Source of the DNA: an uncultured Acetatifactor sp. | Lineage (GTDB): Bacteria; Bacillota; Clostridia; Lachnospirales; Lachnospiraceae | Assembly: GCA_910577185.1 (NCBI GenBank) | Contig: CAJTLR010000056.1 | Coordinates: forward strand, 1-25,517 | DNA length: 25,517 nucleotides | Reading direction: 5' to 3' | Shown here: piece after piece, positions 1 to 8,105 of the stretch | Numbering within the stretch: the first letter of the stretch is position 1 | Layout of the letters: every line of letters begins with the position of its first letter | Made by a program: the position numbers and the translations under genes | The notes under the pieces: model-generated | What the model was told of the DNA's origin: nothing | Database searches by the model: none | Seen by the model: the letters and a program-made list of their open reading frames with translations, nothing else

Positions 1-427
1 CCTGGGAGTTTTCTTCATTTTAGGGAACCGGTCTTTCGGGGAAAGGTTGTTGGAGTCATCCTGCCAGATGCGGGAAAAGAAATCATAAAAAGTACCGACG
101 CCGGGGGTATCGCCGAAAGAGAAACCGCTGAGGATGGCATAAAGAGGAGTTTCCTTAAGCATGCGGCACCAGACAGTGATGGAAGTAACTTTCAGTTTCA
201 GGGCAAGCAGGTAGGAGCGCAGCATACAGGAAGGGAGCCGAGGCTCTGGCCCAAAAACAGAGTAGCAGTCCTGCATAATGGAATCGGTTTGGGAAAGATC
301 AAGATACCAGAACTGCACGATATAATCCCAGGTGCTTTTACACAAAGGGATCGGGATAAAATTTAAGGAACTGGGATACGAAAGTATCCTGATAGGCGGC
401 ATGACCGCCAGGGTTACAAGGTAACAT
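1..427 (-). pseudogene. IS transposase, 5' part, frameshifted and cut by window edge
   Basis: A GGAGG ribosome binding site sits about 9 nt before an ATG at 427. This opens a 29-codon frame (MLPCNPGGHAAYQDTF...) that stops at 340-338. The reading continues one frame over as KSTWDYIVQFWYLDLSQ, then a transposase-like stretch containing LKETPLYAILSGFSFGDTPG and GTFYDFFSRIW, open to the left edge. That second frame also has an ATG at 402 without a clear ribosome binding site. The GDTPGVGTFYDF pattern resembles the region before the catalytic domain of DDE transposases common in gut Clostridia. The IS family was not determined, because the catalytic residues lie outside the window. Joining the frames needs a +1 shift near 338-345, with no classical slippery run, so a decayed copy is more likely than programmed frameshifting. 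Confidence 0.6.
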
Positions 428-468
428 CAAAAATCGCCTCCAATCAAAAAATGTACTTCATAATCAAG

Positions 469-490
469 GGCGCGAAGCGCCGCATTTTTT
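469..490 (+). terminator. Hairpin followed by T-run beside the IS end
   Basis: GGCGC-gaa-GCGCC forms a 5-bp stem followed by GCA and six Ts. It lies just upstream of the transposase start (which reads the other way) and may shield the element from outside transcription, or form part of the IS end. The rest of 428-613 shows no gene. A second weak inverted repeat (AGCCC/GGGCT) lies around 550-575. Inverted termini of the IS could not be identified without its other end. Confidence 0.4.
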
Positions 491-613
491 GACTGGTTTG
501 TCAAGTGTTTTAGAGAAAAAAGTGGGTGATTTTTGAAAAATAGGTTCTGAAAGCCCCATGAAATAAGGGCTGAAGATTCCGAGAAGTTATTATTTTACTA
601 CAGGAGGAAAACC

Positions 614-904
614 ATGGAACAGCCGTTATATACTTCAGCGAAAGTGAACAATGAAATCGAGCTTTGTGAAGTTACTGAACCGGAGTGCAAACAATTGATC
701 GAAAAGGCGCTTCTGTCAGAGCGAATCTCCTATTTTATCCGCTGGGCCAGGCCTTCTTTTTTCCAGAAGAATAAAACCAGCTGCATCATCTGCATCAATG
801 ACAATTCAAAAGATATCGCGGAAAACGTGGTACGCTCCGTCTGTGACGAAAAAGGATACCATGTGAAATTTCTCATGAGAAAATCCCAGAACCAGTTTCT
901 GTGA
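614..904 (+). CDS. Small conserved-looking protein of unknown function (96 aa)
   Basis: The ATG at 614 follows a strong AGGAGG ribosome binding site (AGGAGGAAAACC). The 96-residue product is soluble, with no signal peptide or membrane segment. It starts MEQPLYTSAKVNNEIE, has an acidic first half and a hydrophobic strand CIICIN near the middle, and ends in a basic tail (KFLMRKSQNQFL). The layout (short strand-helix units, exposed charged helices) suggests a small alpha/beta fold. No family is assigned with certainty. It precedes the large membrane protein at 994 by 89 bp on the same strand, with a hairpin between them, so the two may be co-transcribed. The gene lies next to a decayed insertion sequence. 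Confidence 0.75.
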   Translation: MEQPLYTSAKVNNEIELCEVTEPECKQLIEKALLSERISYFIRWARPSFFQKNKTSCIICINDNSKDIAENVVRSVCDEKGYHVKFLMRKSQNQFL

Positions 905-943
905 GCGGGAAAATAATCTTATTTGTGACAAGAATCTTTTGTT

Positions 944-980
944 TCATGCCGGATAACTGATTCTGTATTTTCCGGCATGA
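944..980 (+). promoter_or_regulatory. 10-bp perfect hairpin just upstream of a ribosome binding site
   Basis: TCATGCCGGA (944-953) and TCCGGCATGA (971-980) are perfect inverse complements around a 17-nt loop. The AAGGAGG of the next gene begins 4 nt later (984) and its ATG at 994. There is no T-run, so this is not an obvious intrinsic terminator. It may be an mRNA processing or translation-control element or a protein-binding palindrome. Confidence 0.5.
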
Positions 981-993
981 CGTAAGGAGGCTC

Positions 994-3303
994 ATGGATT
1001 TCACACAGTTTGTAAAATCACATACGAAGCATATTTTCATCGGACTGCAGGTCTTACTGATCTGTGCAGTCTTTTTTGTCTGGCTCCTGAACCGGGGAAA
1101 TGCCTTTACACATATTTTTACCGTTGACGAGTATACCGTATCCGACAATGCCGTCCTGGGAGATCACGTCACCATGGAAGCCGGGGAAAGCGGTATTTTT
1201 TTGTCCACGCCTGCCCTGCATTTAAAAAAGGGCATCTATCAGGTCCAGATCGACTATATTGCCGACAGTGCCGGAAACACCGTGTCCGCGTCTTCTTCCC
1301 TGGGTTCCATGGAAATGCACTGTCCCGCCGTGGAACTGGTTCCTTCCACTTACAGCGCAGCCATGACCCTGGACCTGGCCCGGAGTGCGGATGATGTCCG
1401 TTTCCATGTCTCCTACTCCGGCAGCGGTTCTTTCAGTGTCCTTAAAATCGGCGTTTATGAGACAAGCCATGGCTATAAGAAAAATATTTTTCATGCATTT
1501 TTATTATGCCTGCTTTTAAACTTTTTATATTTTTTGAAACATTCCCACACCGGCCGGCGTAAAATCATTCTGGCTCTCACCGGTATTTTTATCGTCTCCT
1601 GTTACCCTCTCTACACGGATTTCCTGACGGTGGGACATGACCTGCCCTTCCACCTGCTGCGGATGGAGGCTATCAGCCAGGGACTGTCAAACGGTACTTT
1701 TCCCGTGAAGCTCCATCCCCTATGGGCCAACGGTCAGGGCTATGCGGTGGGGATTTTTTACGGAGACGCCTTTCTGTATCTGCCTGCCGTTCTCCGGCTG
1801 CTGGGGCTGTCCATCCAGTCCGCTTACAAATTTTTTGTGGCTTTCATCAACCTGGGCACTGTACTGATCAGCTATTACTCTTTCCGGAAAATCTTTTCCG
1901 ATAACGCAGCCGGTCTTTTGGGATGTCTCGCTTATACCCTGGCGCCCTACCGCCTTATGGATATGTATACCAGGGCTTCCGTGGGCGAATACACCGCCAT
2001 GATGATGCTTCCCCTGATATTATGCGGATTTTATCTGATTTTCCACAGCGGAAAGGAAAACTGGCTCAGGTATGCCATACTCACCGCATTCGGGCTCACC
2101 GGCCTGATTCAGTCCCATGTCCTGAGCAGCGTCATGATTGCTTTTGTGGTGATACTCGTCTGTATTCTTCTGGTACGGCGTGTTTTCAGCAAATATGCAT
2201 TCCGCTCCCTGGCGCTTGCCGCTCTGCTTACTTTGCTGCTGAATTTGAACTTTATTGTCCCTTTCCTGGATTTTTACCAGGAGGACATCATGATCAATTC
2301 ACCTGACTGGGCAGGCCGCACCGCAGGTTCTTTTCAGGAAGGCGGACTGTTCCCCGCACAATTATTTACTTTATTTCAAAATAGCAACGGAGGGGCCTGG
2401 TCTGTTTCCGCGGGAATCCATAATGAAGCCACCTATGGAATCGGCATTCTGCTGACAGCCGGCATCTTCCTGTTTGTCTATTTATTTTGTATTTACCGGA
2501 AAGACTGCAAAGAAGACCGGAATTACCGCGCCTCCCTTCTCTGTATGCTGCTGGGCGCTCTCCTGCTGTGGATGTGTACCTGCTACTTCCCCTGGGACGC
2601 CCTTGCCTCCCTGGGAACGGGTATCGGGAACGTGATTTACAGCCTGCAGTTTCCCTGGCGGTTCCTTGCTCCCGCAACGGTGCTGCTGACTTTTGTCCTT
2701 TGCTTTTCTTTCCGTATGGCAGGGCAGATCCTGCAAAAACACTTTGGCCTCCTGTTTACCGGCTGTATGGTTCTCCTTGCCGTAAACTGCGGCTGGTATT
2801 TTTATGATTTTTCATTCTCGGGAGAGCCCTACAGGGTTTACAACACCAACGAACTTTACACCATGCAATTATACTCTTATGATTACCTGCCCGGCGGCAC
2901 CGACCCGGACGCCATTGAAGAAAATGCGGTTTATACGGAAGGTGTGGAACCCCTGCAGTCCTATCAGAAGCAGGGAACCCGTATCCGCTGTGATATTCAG
3001 GCCGGAACAGAGGGAGGATATGTGGATTTTCCCCTGCTGCATTACAAATATTACCGTTGTGTTGACCTGGACAATGGTCAGGACTTCCCTGTCAGTGCCG
3101 GTACCAACAATATGGTCAGGGTTACCTTCCCCGCCTCCTATTCCGGCCATGTCCAGGTCAGCTTCGTGGAACCATGGTTCTGGCGCGCGGCAGAGATTCT
3201 CTCCTTCCTTACCCTTCTGGCCTGTGCCGGAGCGCTTTTGTTTCGGACCGGCGGCAGAAAACAAGAAAAACAGAATTCTAAAAAATTTAGAATATTTTGT
3301 TGA
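994..3303 (+). CDS. Large polytopic membrane protein, PTPS-related / GT-C-like
   Basis: 769 residues, starting at the ATG after AAGGAGG. The order is: a membrane segment at about residues 12-32, an extracytoplasmic beta-rich domain up to about 155, then a long run of membrane segments and a C-terminal outside domain before a last membrane helix near 735-755. The stretch GHDLPFHLLRMEAISQG, with acidic residues soon after a membrane segment, and the later APYRLMDMYTRASVGEYTA match what I know of the '6-pyruvoyl-tetrahydropterin synthase-related, membrane protein' family (PF10131). Despite its name, that family resembles GT-C glycosyltransferases that use lipid-linked sugars. A role in cell-surface glycosylation is inference; no substrate can be named. 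The stop codon lies inside the -35 element of the following tRNA promoter. It stands alone or with the small gene at 614. Confidence 0.7.
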   Translation: MDFTQFVKSHTKHIFIGLQVLLICAVFFVWLLNRGNAFTHIFTVDEYTVSDNAVLGDHVTMEAGESGIFLSTPALHLKKGIYQVQIDYIADSAGNTVSASSSLGSMEMHCPAVELVPSTYSAAMTLDLARSADDVRFHVSYSGSGSFSVLKIGVYETSHGYKKNIFHAFLLCLLLNFLYFLKHSHTGRRKIILALTGIFIVSCYPLYTDFLTVGHDLPFHLLRMEAISQGLSNGTFPVKLHPLWANGQGYAVGIFYGDAFLYLPAVLRLLGLSIQSAYKFFVAFINLGTVLISYYSFRKIFSDNAAGLLGCLAYTLAPYRLMDMYTRASVGEYTAMMMLPLILCGFYLIFHSGKENWLRYAILTAFGLTGLIQSHVLSSVMIAFVVILVCILLVRRVFSKYAFRSLALAALLTLLLNLNFIVPFLDFYQEDIMINSPDWAGRTAGSFQEGGLFPAQLFTLFQNSNGGAWSVSAGIHNEATYGIGILLTAGIFLFVYLFCIYRKDCKEDRNYRASLLCMLLGALLLWMCTCYFPWDALASLGTGIGNVIYSLQFPWRFLAPATVLLTFVLCFSFRMAGQILQKHFGLLFTGCMVLLAVNCGWYFYDFSFSGEPYRVYNTNELYTMQLYSYDYLPGGTDPDAIEENAVYTEGVEPLQSYQKQGTRIRCDIQAGTEGGYVDFPLLHYKYYRCVDLDNGQDFPVSAGTNNMVRVTFPASYSGHVQVSFVEPWFWRAAEILSFLTLLACAGALLFRTGGRKQEKQNSKKFRIFC

Positions 3304-3328
3304 CAAACCTTAATCTGTTTGTTATAAT
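3300..3328 (+). promoter_or_regulatory. Sigma-A type promoter for tRNA-Thr
   Basis: TTGACA (3300-3305) and TATAAT (3323-3328) are both perfect consensus boxes separated by exactly 17 bp. They lie 31 bp before the tRNA and overlap the stop codon of the preceding membrane protein gene. Confidence 0.9.
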
Positions 3329-3358
3329 ATGTCTTGTGGTTGCGAAAAGCATTCACGT

Positions 3359-3431
3359 GCTGCTGTGGCTCAGTCGGTAGAGCGTCGCATTGGTAGTGCG
3401 GAGGTCACGGGTCCGATTCCCGTCAGCAGCT
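3359..3431 (+). tRNA. tRNA-Thr (anticodon GGU)
   Basis: A full cloverleaf folds by hand. The acceptor is GCTGCTG/CAGCAGC (7 bp), the D stem GCTC/GAGC, the anticodon stem TCGCA/TGCGG with loop TTGGTAG, the variable region AGGTC, and the T stem ACGGG/CCCGT with loop TCCGATT. The anticodon GGT reads ACC (threonine). The CCA end is not encoded (the sequence continues T GATAG), so it is added by nucleotidyltransferase. It is transcribed from its own promoter and followed at once by an intrinsic terminator, giving a monocistronic tRNA unit. Confidence 0.97.
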
Positions 3432-3436
3432 GATAG

Positions 3437-3473
3437 AAATCCAGTAAACCTATGGGTTTGCTGGATTTTTTTA
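3437..3473 (+). terminator. Intrinsic terminator of tRNA-Thr
   Basis: AAATCCAG-T-AAACC pairs with GGTTT-G-CTGGATTT around a TATG loop. This is a 14-bp stem counting one T-G wobble, and it runs into seven Ts (3466-3472). It starts 5 nt after the tRNA. Confidence 0.92.
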
Positions 3474-3709
3474 TGCGTAGGGGAAAATGATTCTTCCCTA
3501 CTCGATTGTCACAGTAAAAAGTAAACCACCGGCTATGCCAATGAGTTCCAAGCTTCTTTAGCGATAAGAAAGAAAGTGTACACATATAAATACAAATGCG
3601 TACACATGTCAGATTTATACATCGAAACAAGTGTACGCACAGTATATCATATCTTCAGAGTCTGACCACCATTTATCAAAAATCTAAAGAGATATGACGT
3701 GAACCCCGG
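3474..3709. other. Intergenic stretch with GTGTAC-type inverted repeats
   Basis: No gene is seen between the tRNA terminator and the stop at 3710. A short hairpin GTAGGG...CCCTAC spans about 3478-3501. TGCGTACAC (3597-3605) and GTGTACGCA (3631-3639) are a 9-bp inverted repeat around 25 nt, and a third, self-palindromic GTGTACAC lies at 3576-3583. The cluster could be protein-binding sites or the scar of a mobile element next to the tRNA. No open frame in it looks real. Confidence 0.4.
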
Positions 3710-4084
3710 CTAAAATTCCACAGGCTTGTATTCCTCCATTTGGGGAACAAATCTGTTTTCGTAAAAGTCAAGAAAGATACCATAGCATTCCTTTTCCGAA
3801 CACATCTTATAATACAGGCGGGTACCCTCCTCCTCTATCCCCAGCTCCACTTCTATCTCTCCATCATGTGTGCAGGCCTGTACAAAACGAATCTTATTCT
3901 GCGGCACAGGCGCAGACAGGATCACGAACTGATCCGGTGTGACAAACATATCTGCCAGATAGTCTTCAATGTCCATATCCCTGAAATCCGTAAGTTTTCC
4001 ATCCTGATTTTCCAGGATAAATCCCTCCTGGCTTTTTACTTTCTGAAAAACAACTTCCCTTTTCTTCCTGAATGGCAGTTTCAT
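3710..4084 (-). CDS. Small acidic protein of unknown function (124 aa)
   Basis: The start is the ATG at 4084, preceded by GGAGG at 5-6 nt. It overlaps the stop of the MATE gene as ATGA (4084-4081), so translation is probably coupled. The protein begins with a basic patch (MKLPFRKKREVV), then is acidic and strand-rich (GEIEVELGIEEEGTRLYYK) and has two cysteines (KMCSEKECYG). It has no signal peptide or membrane helix. I recognise no family. Position as the last gene of the sulfatase-MATE operon suggests a supporting role for the pump or a passenger gene, but the sequence does not tell which. Confidence 0.7.
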   Translation of the reverse strand: MKLPFRKKREVVFQKVKSQEGFILENQDGKLTDFRDMDIEDYLADMFVTPDQFVILSAPVPQNKIRFVQACTHDGEIEVELGIEEEGTRLYYKMCSEKECYGIFLDFYENRFVPQMEEYKPVEF

Positions 4085-5487
4085 CCTTCCGTACCTCCTT
4101 CTGTTGGAGCCAGGACGCCCTTCTCCTTCCACTTTCCCTTTTTATAAAAGACAAATGTGATAATGGCCCCCAGTATCCAGGAACACAGCAGGGAGATAAA
4201 GATACACTCCTGCCTTCCGCCGGGAAATTCAGGCGATCTTGTGAAGAAGGCAATCCCGTAGGCAATGGGCACACGAATCAGAATGGTGGTGGCAATGGAT
4301 ATCCACATGGGTGTCATTGTGTCCCCGGCCCCGCGCATAACGCCGGAGAGACTCTGGGTAACTGCCATGGCAATATATCCCACAGCCAAAATCCCCATCA
4401 TCTCCCGGCTTAAGTCAACCAGTTCCGGTGTCTTTGTAAAAATTCCCATAAGGGCTTTTCCAAATATGAGAATCAGGGATGTGAGCACGGCTGAGACACC
4501 CATGGCCATCAGGGTTCCCTGCTTTGCCCCCCTGTCCACCCTGTCATGCATTCTGGCTCCCACATTCTGCCCCGCGTATGTGGTCATGGCCGTGCCGAAG
4601 GAAAAGTTCGGCATCATGGCAAATCCGTCTACACGCATGATGATAACATTGGCCGCGATAAACATTTCCCCGAAGCTGTTGGTCAGGGACTGGACCACAA
4701 TCATTGCCATGGACAGAATTGCCTGGGTGATTCCCGACGGAAGCCCCAGCTGGACAATTTTCATGGTATGCCTCCTGGCAAGCTTCAGATAGTGCGGCTT
4801 CAGGTCAAACAGGTCTGTCATGCGCATGAGCCGGAAAAGACACAGCAGGGCAGACACTGCCTGGGCAATGACCGTGGCAAGCGCCACTCCGTTGACTCCC
4901 ATATCCATTTGGGCCACAAACAGCAGATCCAGGATAATATTCAGCACTGTGGATACCAGCAGGTACACCAGGGCCGACATGGAATCCCCCAGCCCCCGCA
5001 GGATACCGCTCAGAATATTGTAAAACGCCAGTCCTCCGGAGCCGATAAACAGAATCAGCAGATAGGAATGGCACCATTCTATGATGGATTCCGGTGTATC
5101 CAGAAGTTCCAGCAGCGGCCTGGCCACAAGGGATGCCGCCACCATCACAAAGACTGTGGCAATCAGGGTCAGGGTAATACAGTTTCCAATGGTCCTGGAC
5201 AGTTCCTCCCTCTCCTTTGCCCCAAAATACTGGGATACCATGATGCCCGCCCCCACGCTGATTCCCACAAAAAGTACGATCAGCAGATTCAGGATGGGAC
5301 CTGCGCTTCCCACGGAGGCCAGCGCATTGTCCCCCACATAATTCCCCACCACCACACTGTCCACCGTATTATACAGCTGCTGGGCAATATTTCCCAAAAG
5401 CATGGGCAGGGTAAAAAATACAATTTTTTTCCAGGGTGACCCCTCCGTCATATCCACCGGTTCAAAAAATTTCTTCAGCATTTCCAT
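4081..5487 (-). CDS. MATE family efflux transporter
   Basis: 468 residues with about twelve membrane helices in two similar halves, the usual length for MATE cation/drug antiporters. Family signs are FTLPMLLGNIAQQLYNTVDS near the N-terminus, YVGDNALASVG after it, and the matching LSGVMRGAGDTMTPMW segment in the second half. These proteins export organic cations or drugs in exchange for Na+ or H+. The start is chosen at 5487 (MEMLKKFFEP) because AAAGGCGG lies 6 nt upstream. An earlier in-frame ATG at 5505 overlaps the sulfatase stop but has a poorer ribosome binding site. It lies 14 bp after the sulfatase gene and overlaps the next gene by 4 nt, so all three form one operon. The substrate is unknown. 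Confidence 0.93.
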   Translation of the reverse strand: MEMLKKFFEPVDMTEGSPWKKIVFFTLPMLLGNIAQQLYNTVDSVVVGNYVGDNALASVGSAGPILNLLIVLFVGISVGAGIMVSQYFGAKEREELSRTIGNCITLTLIATVFVMVAASLVARPLLELLDTPESIIEWCHSYLLILFIGSGGLAFYNILSGILRGLGDSMSALVYLLVSTVLNIILDLLFVAQMDMGVNGVALATVIAQAVSALLCLFRLMRMTDLFDLKPHYLKLARRHTMKIVQLGLPSGITQAILSMAMIVVQSLTNSFGEMFIAANVIIMRVDGFAMMPNFSFGTAMTTYAGQNVGARMHDRVDRGAKQGTLMAMGVSAVLTSLILIFGKALMGIFTKTPELVDLSREMMGILAVGYIAMAVTQSLSGVMRGAGDTMTPMWISIATTILIRVPIAYGIAFFTRSPEFPGGRQECIFISLLCSWILGAIITFVFYKKGKWKEKGVLAPTEGGTEG

Positions 5488-5501
5488 AGCATACCGCCTT
5501 T

Positions 5502-6950
5502 TCATTCTTGTTCCATAATCGACAGACAGCATTTCTGGGGTCTGCCCGGAATCAGGCATCTGCCGTCTGTATAGCCCTCTTCTCTTCCATCCAGTTCTTT
5601 TACCAGAATCTGCCGCAGATATGCAATTCTGTCCTGCCATTCCGGATCCCGGATGGCATCATGCAATTCCATGGGGTCCGTATCCAGCCGGAAATACTGC
5701 TCTTTTCCGGACTCCATAAACCAGCAATATTTATCCGTCTTTGTGACAATATACTGATTTCCCAGATCTCCCCCGCTATGTTCCCCGTGAAGATACTCCC
5801 TGCCATTCTCATGGAGCAGGGACATCCCATCGATTCCTTCCGGCCTTTCCCCTCCTGCCAGCTCCGTCACCGTGGGTAGAATATCCCGCAGCTCCGCAAG
5901 CCGGTCACAGACTGTCCCGGGCTTCATCCCGGGTGCGTTCGCTATAATCAGCGGAATATGCACGCTTCCCTGATAGGGGCGCGTCTTCCGGAAAGTATGG
6001 TGGTCTCCCAAAAGTTCTCCATGGTCAGACGTAAATAAAATAACGGTATTCTGATGACAGCCATCATCCTTCAGGGCATTTACCAGACGTCCGATCTGAT
6101 TGTCCAGATGGCTGATGCAGGCATAGTATCCGATTCTGGCCTGACGCATCAGTTCCGGATCCACGGAGCCCGTGTCCGCGTCCGTGAACCTGCCCAGTCG
6201 CTGCAGTCTCCCGCTGTCTGCCCAGTCCCCCATGGCAGGCGGCGCCAGCTCCTTGTCCCGGTAAAGATCAAAAAAACACTCCGGCGCATCAAAAGGCGGA
6301 TGCGGGCGAAGGTAAGAAGCCATCAGGAAAAACGGTCGGGAACGGTCCCTGCGGCGCAGAAAATCAATGGACCTGTCCGTAACCCAGTTGGTGGGATGCA
6401 GCTCCTCCTCATACATCCAGGGACGCGCCGTAAACGAATTACACTCAATCCCCATGTCCGTCACATCCCTATGGATCCCCAGACGGGATTTCAGCCAATA
6501 GAAATAGTCGTCCGCAACTCTCTGGTTTTCCGCATAGGGCACGTTCCCGTTCCGGTAAGCATGTAAGTATCCGTCATGCAGCTCCACATGATGGAAGCCC
6601 ATCAGGTTCCGCAGCGGATGAACATGCATTTTTCCCACGCACTGCGTATAATAACCCGCCTTTGCCATCTCCCCCGCCATAGTGACCGGATAATTCCAGG
6701 ACACACAGTCCCTGTAACCCACACGTCCGTGATGCTCCTGCTTTAATCCGGTATGCAGGGCACATCTGGCCGGAATGCAGCTGGGACAGGCCGTATAGGC
6801 ATTGGTGTAGCGCACCCCCATGGATGCCAGGTGATCCAGATTCGGTGTCTTCACATCCGGATGCCCTGCAATTCCCATACAGTCCCCCCGCATCTGGTCG
6901 GTCATGATCAATAAAATATTAGGCCGTCTGTCTTTCGTTTCCTTCCCCAT
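5502..6950 (-). CDS. Cys-type sulfatase
   Basis: 482 residues, starting at the ATG at 6950 behind AGGAGGAGA. The alkaline-phosphatase-like fold is shown by RRPNILLIMTDQMRGD (metal-binding D18 and Q19) and the sulfatase signature around Cys58, CIPARCALHTG. The second metal site is in FTSDHGELLGDHH. In this family the active-site Cys is oxidised to formylglycine; cytoplasmic Cys-type enzymes in anaerobes depend on the radical SAM enzyme anSME, which is not in this window. There is no signal peptide, so the enzyme should act inside the cell on small or imported sulfate esters. Whether these are choline sulfate, aryl or sugar sulfates cannot be read from the sequence. It is the first gene of an operon with a MATE pump, perhaps handling export of a related compound. 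Confidence 0.93.
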   Translation of the reverse strand: MGKETKDRRPNILLIMTDQMRGDCMGIAGHPDVKTPNLDHLASMGVRYTNAYTACPSCIPARCALHTGLKQEHHGRVGYRDCVSWNYPVTMAGEMAKAGYYTQCVGKMHVHPLRNLMGFHHVELHDGYLHAYRNGNVPYAENQRVADDYFYWLKSRLGIHRDVTDMGIECNSFTARPWMYEEELHPTNWVTDRSIDFLRRRDRSRPFFLMASYLRPHPPFDAPECFFDLYRDKELAPPAMGDWADSGRLQRLGRFTDADTGSVDPELMRQARIGYYACISHLDNQIGRLVNALKDDGCHQNTVILFTSDHGELLGDHHTFRKTRPYQGSVHIPLIIANAPGMKPGTVCDRLAELRDILPTVTELAGGERPEGIDGMSLLHENGREYLHGEHSGGDLGNQYIVTKTDKYCWFMESGKEQYFRLDTDPMELHDAIRDPEWQDRIAYLRQILVKELDGREEGYTDGRCLIPGRPQKCCLSIMEQE

Positions 6951-7233
6951 AGTCTCTCCTCCTGTTTCATCCGCCTCCTGACGAGGTCTTTGCCGATGGC
7001 ATTTTTTCCTCATGCGCGCGTTACCCGCGCTGTTTACGCTTCCCTGCCGCCTTCATTTGATTCCCCAATTACAGTTACCCGAAAGTTTCACTTTTCCTGC
7101 CTGTTATTTTCCGGGAAAGCAGTGTTCTTGTATTATATCGGATATTTCATGTCTGCGCAAGTACAGACTGTTTCCCAGGCCAGGCAGTCTTCTTTTCCGA
7201 AGCCGTTTTGCGGCCTGCCCGGGCGGCTGCGGT

Positions 7234-7851
7234 TCAAAAGTTTTGTTTTTCCTCCGCGATAGCTTCTATGGCAGCCTTAAGCGCCTCCGTCATCATCTCC
7301 TGAGACATGGAGGGCATATTTCCCTTGCCCAGTGCCTGCCGGGGCAGACATGGAATATGAAGAAACCCGCTCTGCCTGCCCGGATATTTGGTGGCAATCA
7401 GATGGCACACACCGTATATGACGTGATTGCACACAAAAGTTCCCGCCGAATTGGATATGGATGCCGGTATACTCCTGCTCCGGATTCTCTCCACCATGGC
7501 CCTGACCGGCACTTTCACCAGATAGGCGTCCGGCCCGTCCGCAATAACCGGCTGGTCCGTCACCTGATTTCCCTCATTGTCCGGAATCGAGTAATCATCC
7601 ACATTGATTCCGATTCTCTCCACCGTAATATCTGCCCTTCCCGCGGCCTGCCCGATGGACAGGATCACATCCGGGTCATGCCGGCAGATGGCCTCCTCTA
7701 TAACCTGAAGTGACCGATAACGCACTGTGGGTATCTCCAGCCTGATAATCTCCGCCCCCGCAATTGCATCCGGCAGTCTCCTGACTGTCTCGGACGCAGC
7801 ATTGACAGACTCTCCTCCAAAAGGATCAAATCCGGTAACCAGTATTTTCAT
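7234..7851 (-). CDS. pcp: Pyroglutamyl-peptidase I
   Basis: 205 residues, close to the 200-215 typical of the family (MEROPS C15). It opens MKILVTGFDPFGG, the standard N-terminus. The catalytic triad is visible as Glu78 (VERIGIN), Cys141 (GTFVCNHVIYG) and His165 (GFLHIP). The enzyme removes N-terminal pyroglutamate from peptides in the cytoplasm. The start at 7851 is supported by GGGAG a few bases upstream. It is divergent from the lipoprotein hydrolase at 8106 and separated from the downstream sulfatase by 283 bp, in which I see no gene, so it is probably its own unit. The gap has GC-rich inverted repeats but no convincing T-tailed terminator. Confidence 0.96.
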   Translation of the reverse strand: MKILVTGFDPFGGESVNAASETVRRLPDAIAGAEIIRLEIPTVRYRSLQVIEEAICRHDPDVILSIGQAAGRADITVERIGINVDDYSIPDNEGNQVTDQPVIADGPDAYLVKVPVRAMVERIRSRSIPASISNSAGTFVCNHVIYGVCHLIATKYPGRQSGFLHIPCLPRQALGKGNMPSMSQEMMTEALKAAIEAIAEEKQNF

Positions 7852-8037
7852 CTCCGCTCCCTCTTTCGCCCAAAATTTTTCTTCGGTCTGCCCGCAGGCA
7901 TACCAGTCAATATCTTCCCAAGATCATGTTGTACTGACTATCATATCAGAAAATCACAGCCATAGCAATCGTAACAATTCCTATAGATAACCAATTTCAT
8001 GTTTTGTCCGTAATTCTCCCCCTTATTCCAAAAACAG

Positions 8038-8066
8038 TTGAAGGAAACGGAAAATGCCGCTATAAT
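8038..8066 (+). promoter_or_regulatory. Likely promoter of the lipoprotein hydrolase gene
   Basis: TTGAAG (8038-8043) and TATAAT (8061-8066) are separated by exactly 17 bp. The TATAAT lies about 40 bp before the ATG at 8106, which has GGAAGG as its ribosome binding site. Confidence 0.7.
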
Positions 8067-8105
8067 AAAAATACGAAATATTTCACAAAAAGGAAGGTAA
8101 TATTC

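Noticed and set aside
4072..5439. Plus-strand frames antisense to the MATE gene (up to 297 codons)
   Set aside because: His/Gln-rich mirror of a membrane protein gene, with no ribosome binding site.
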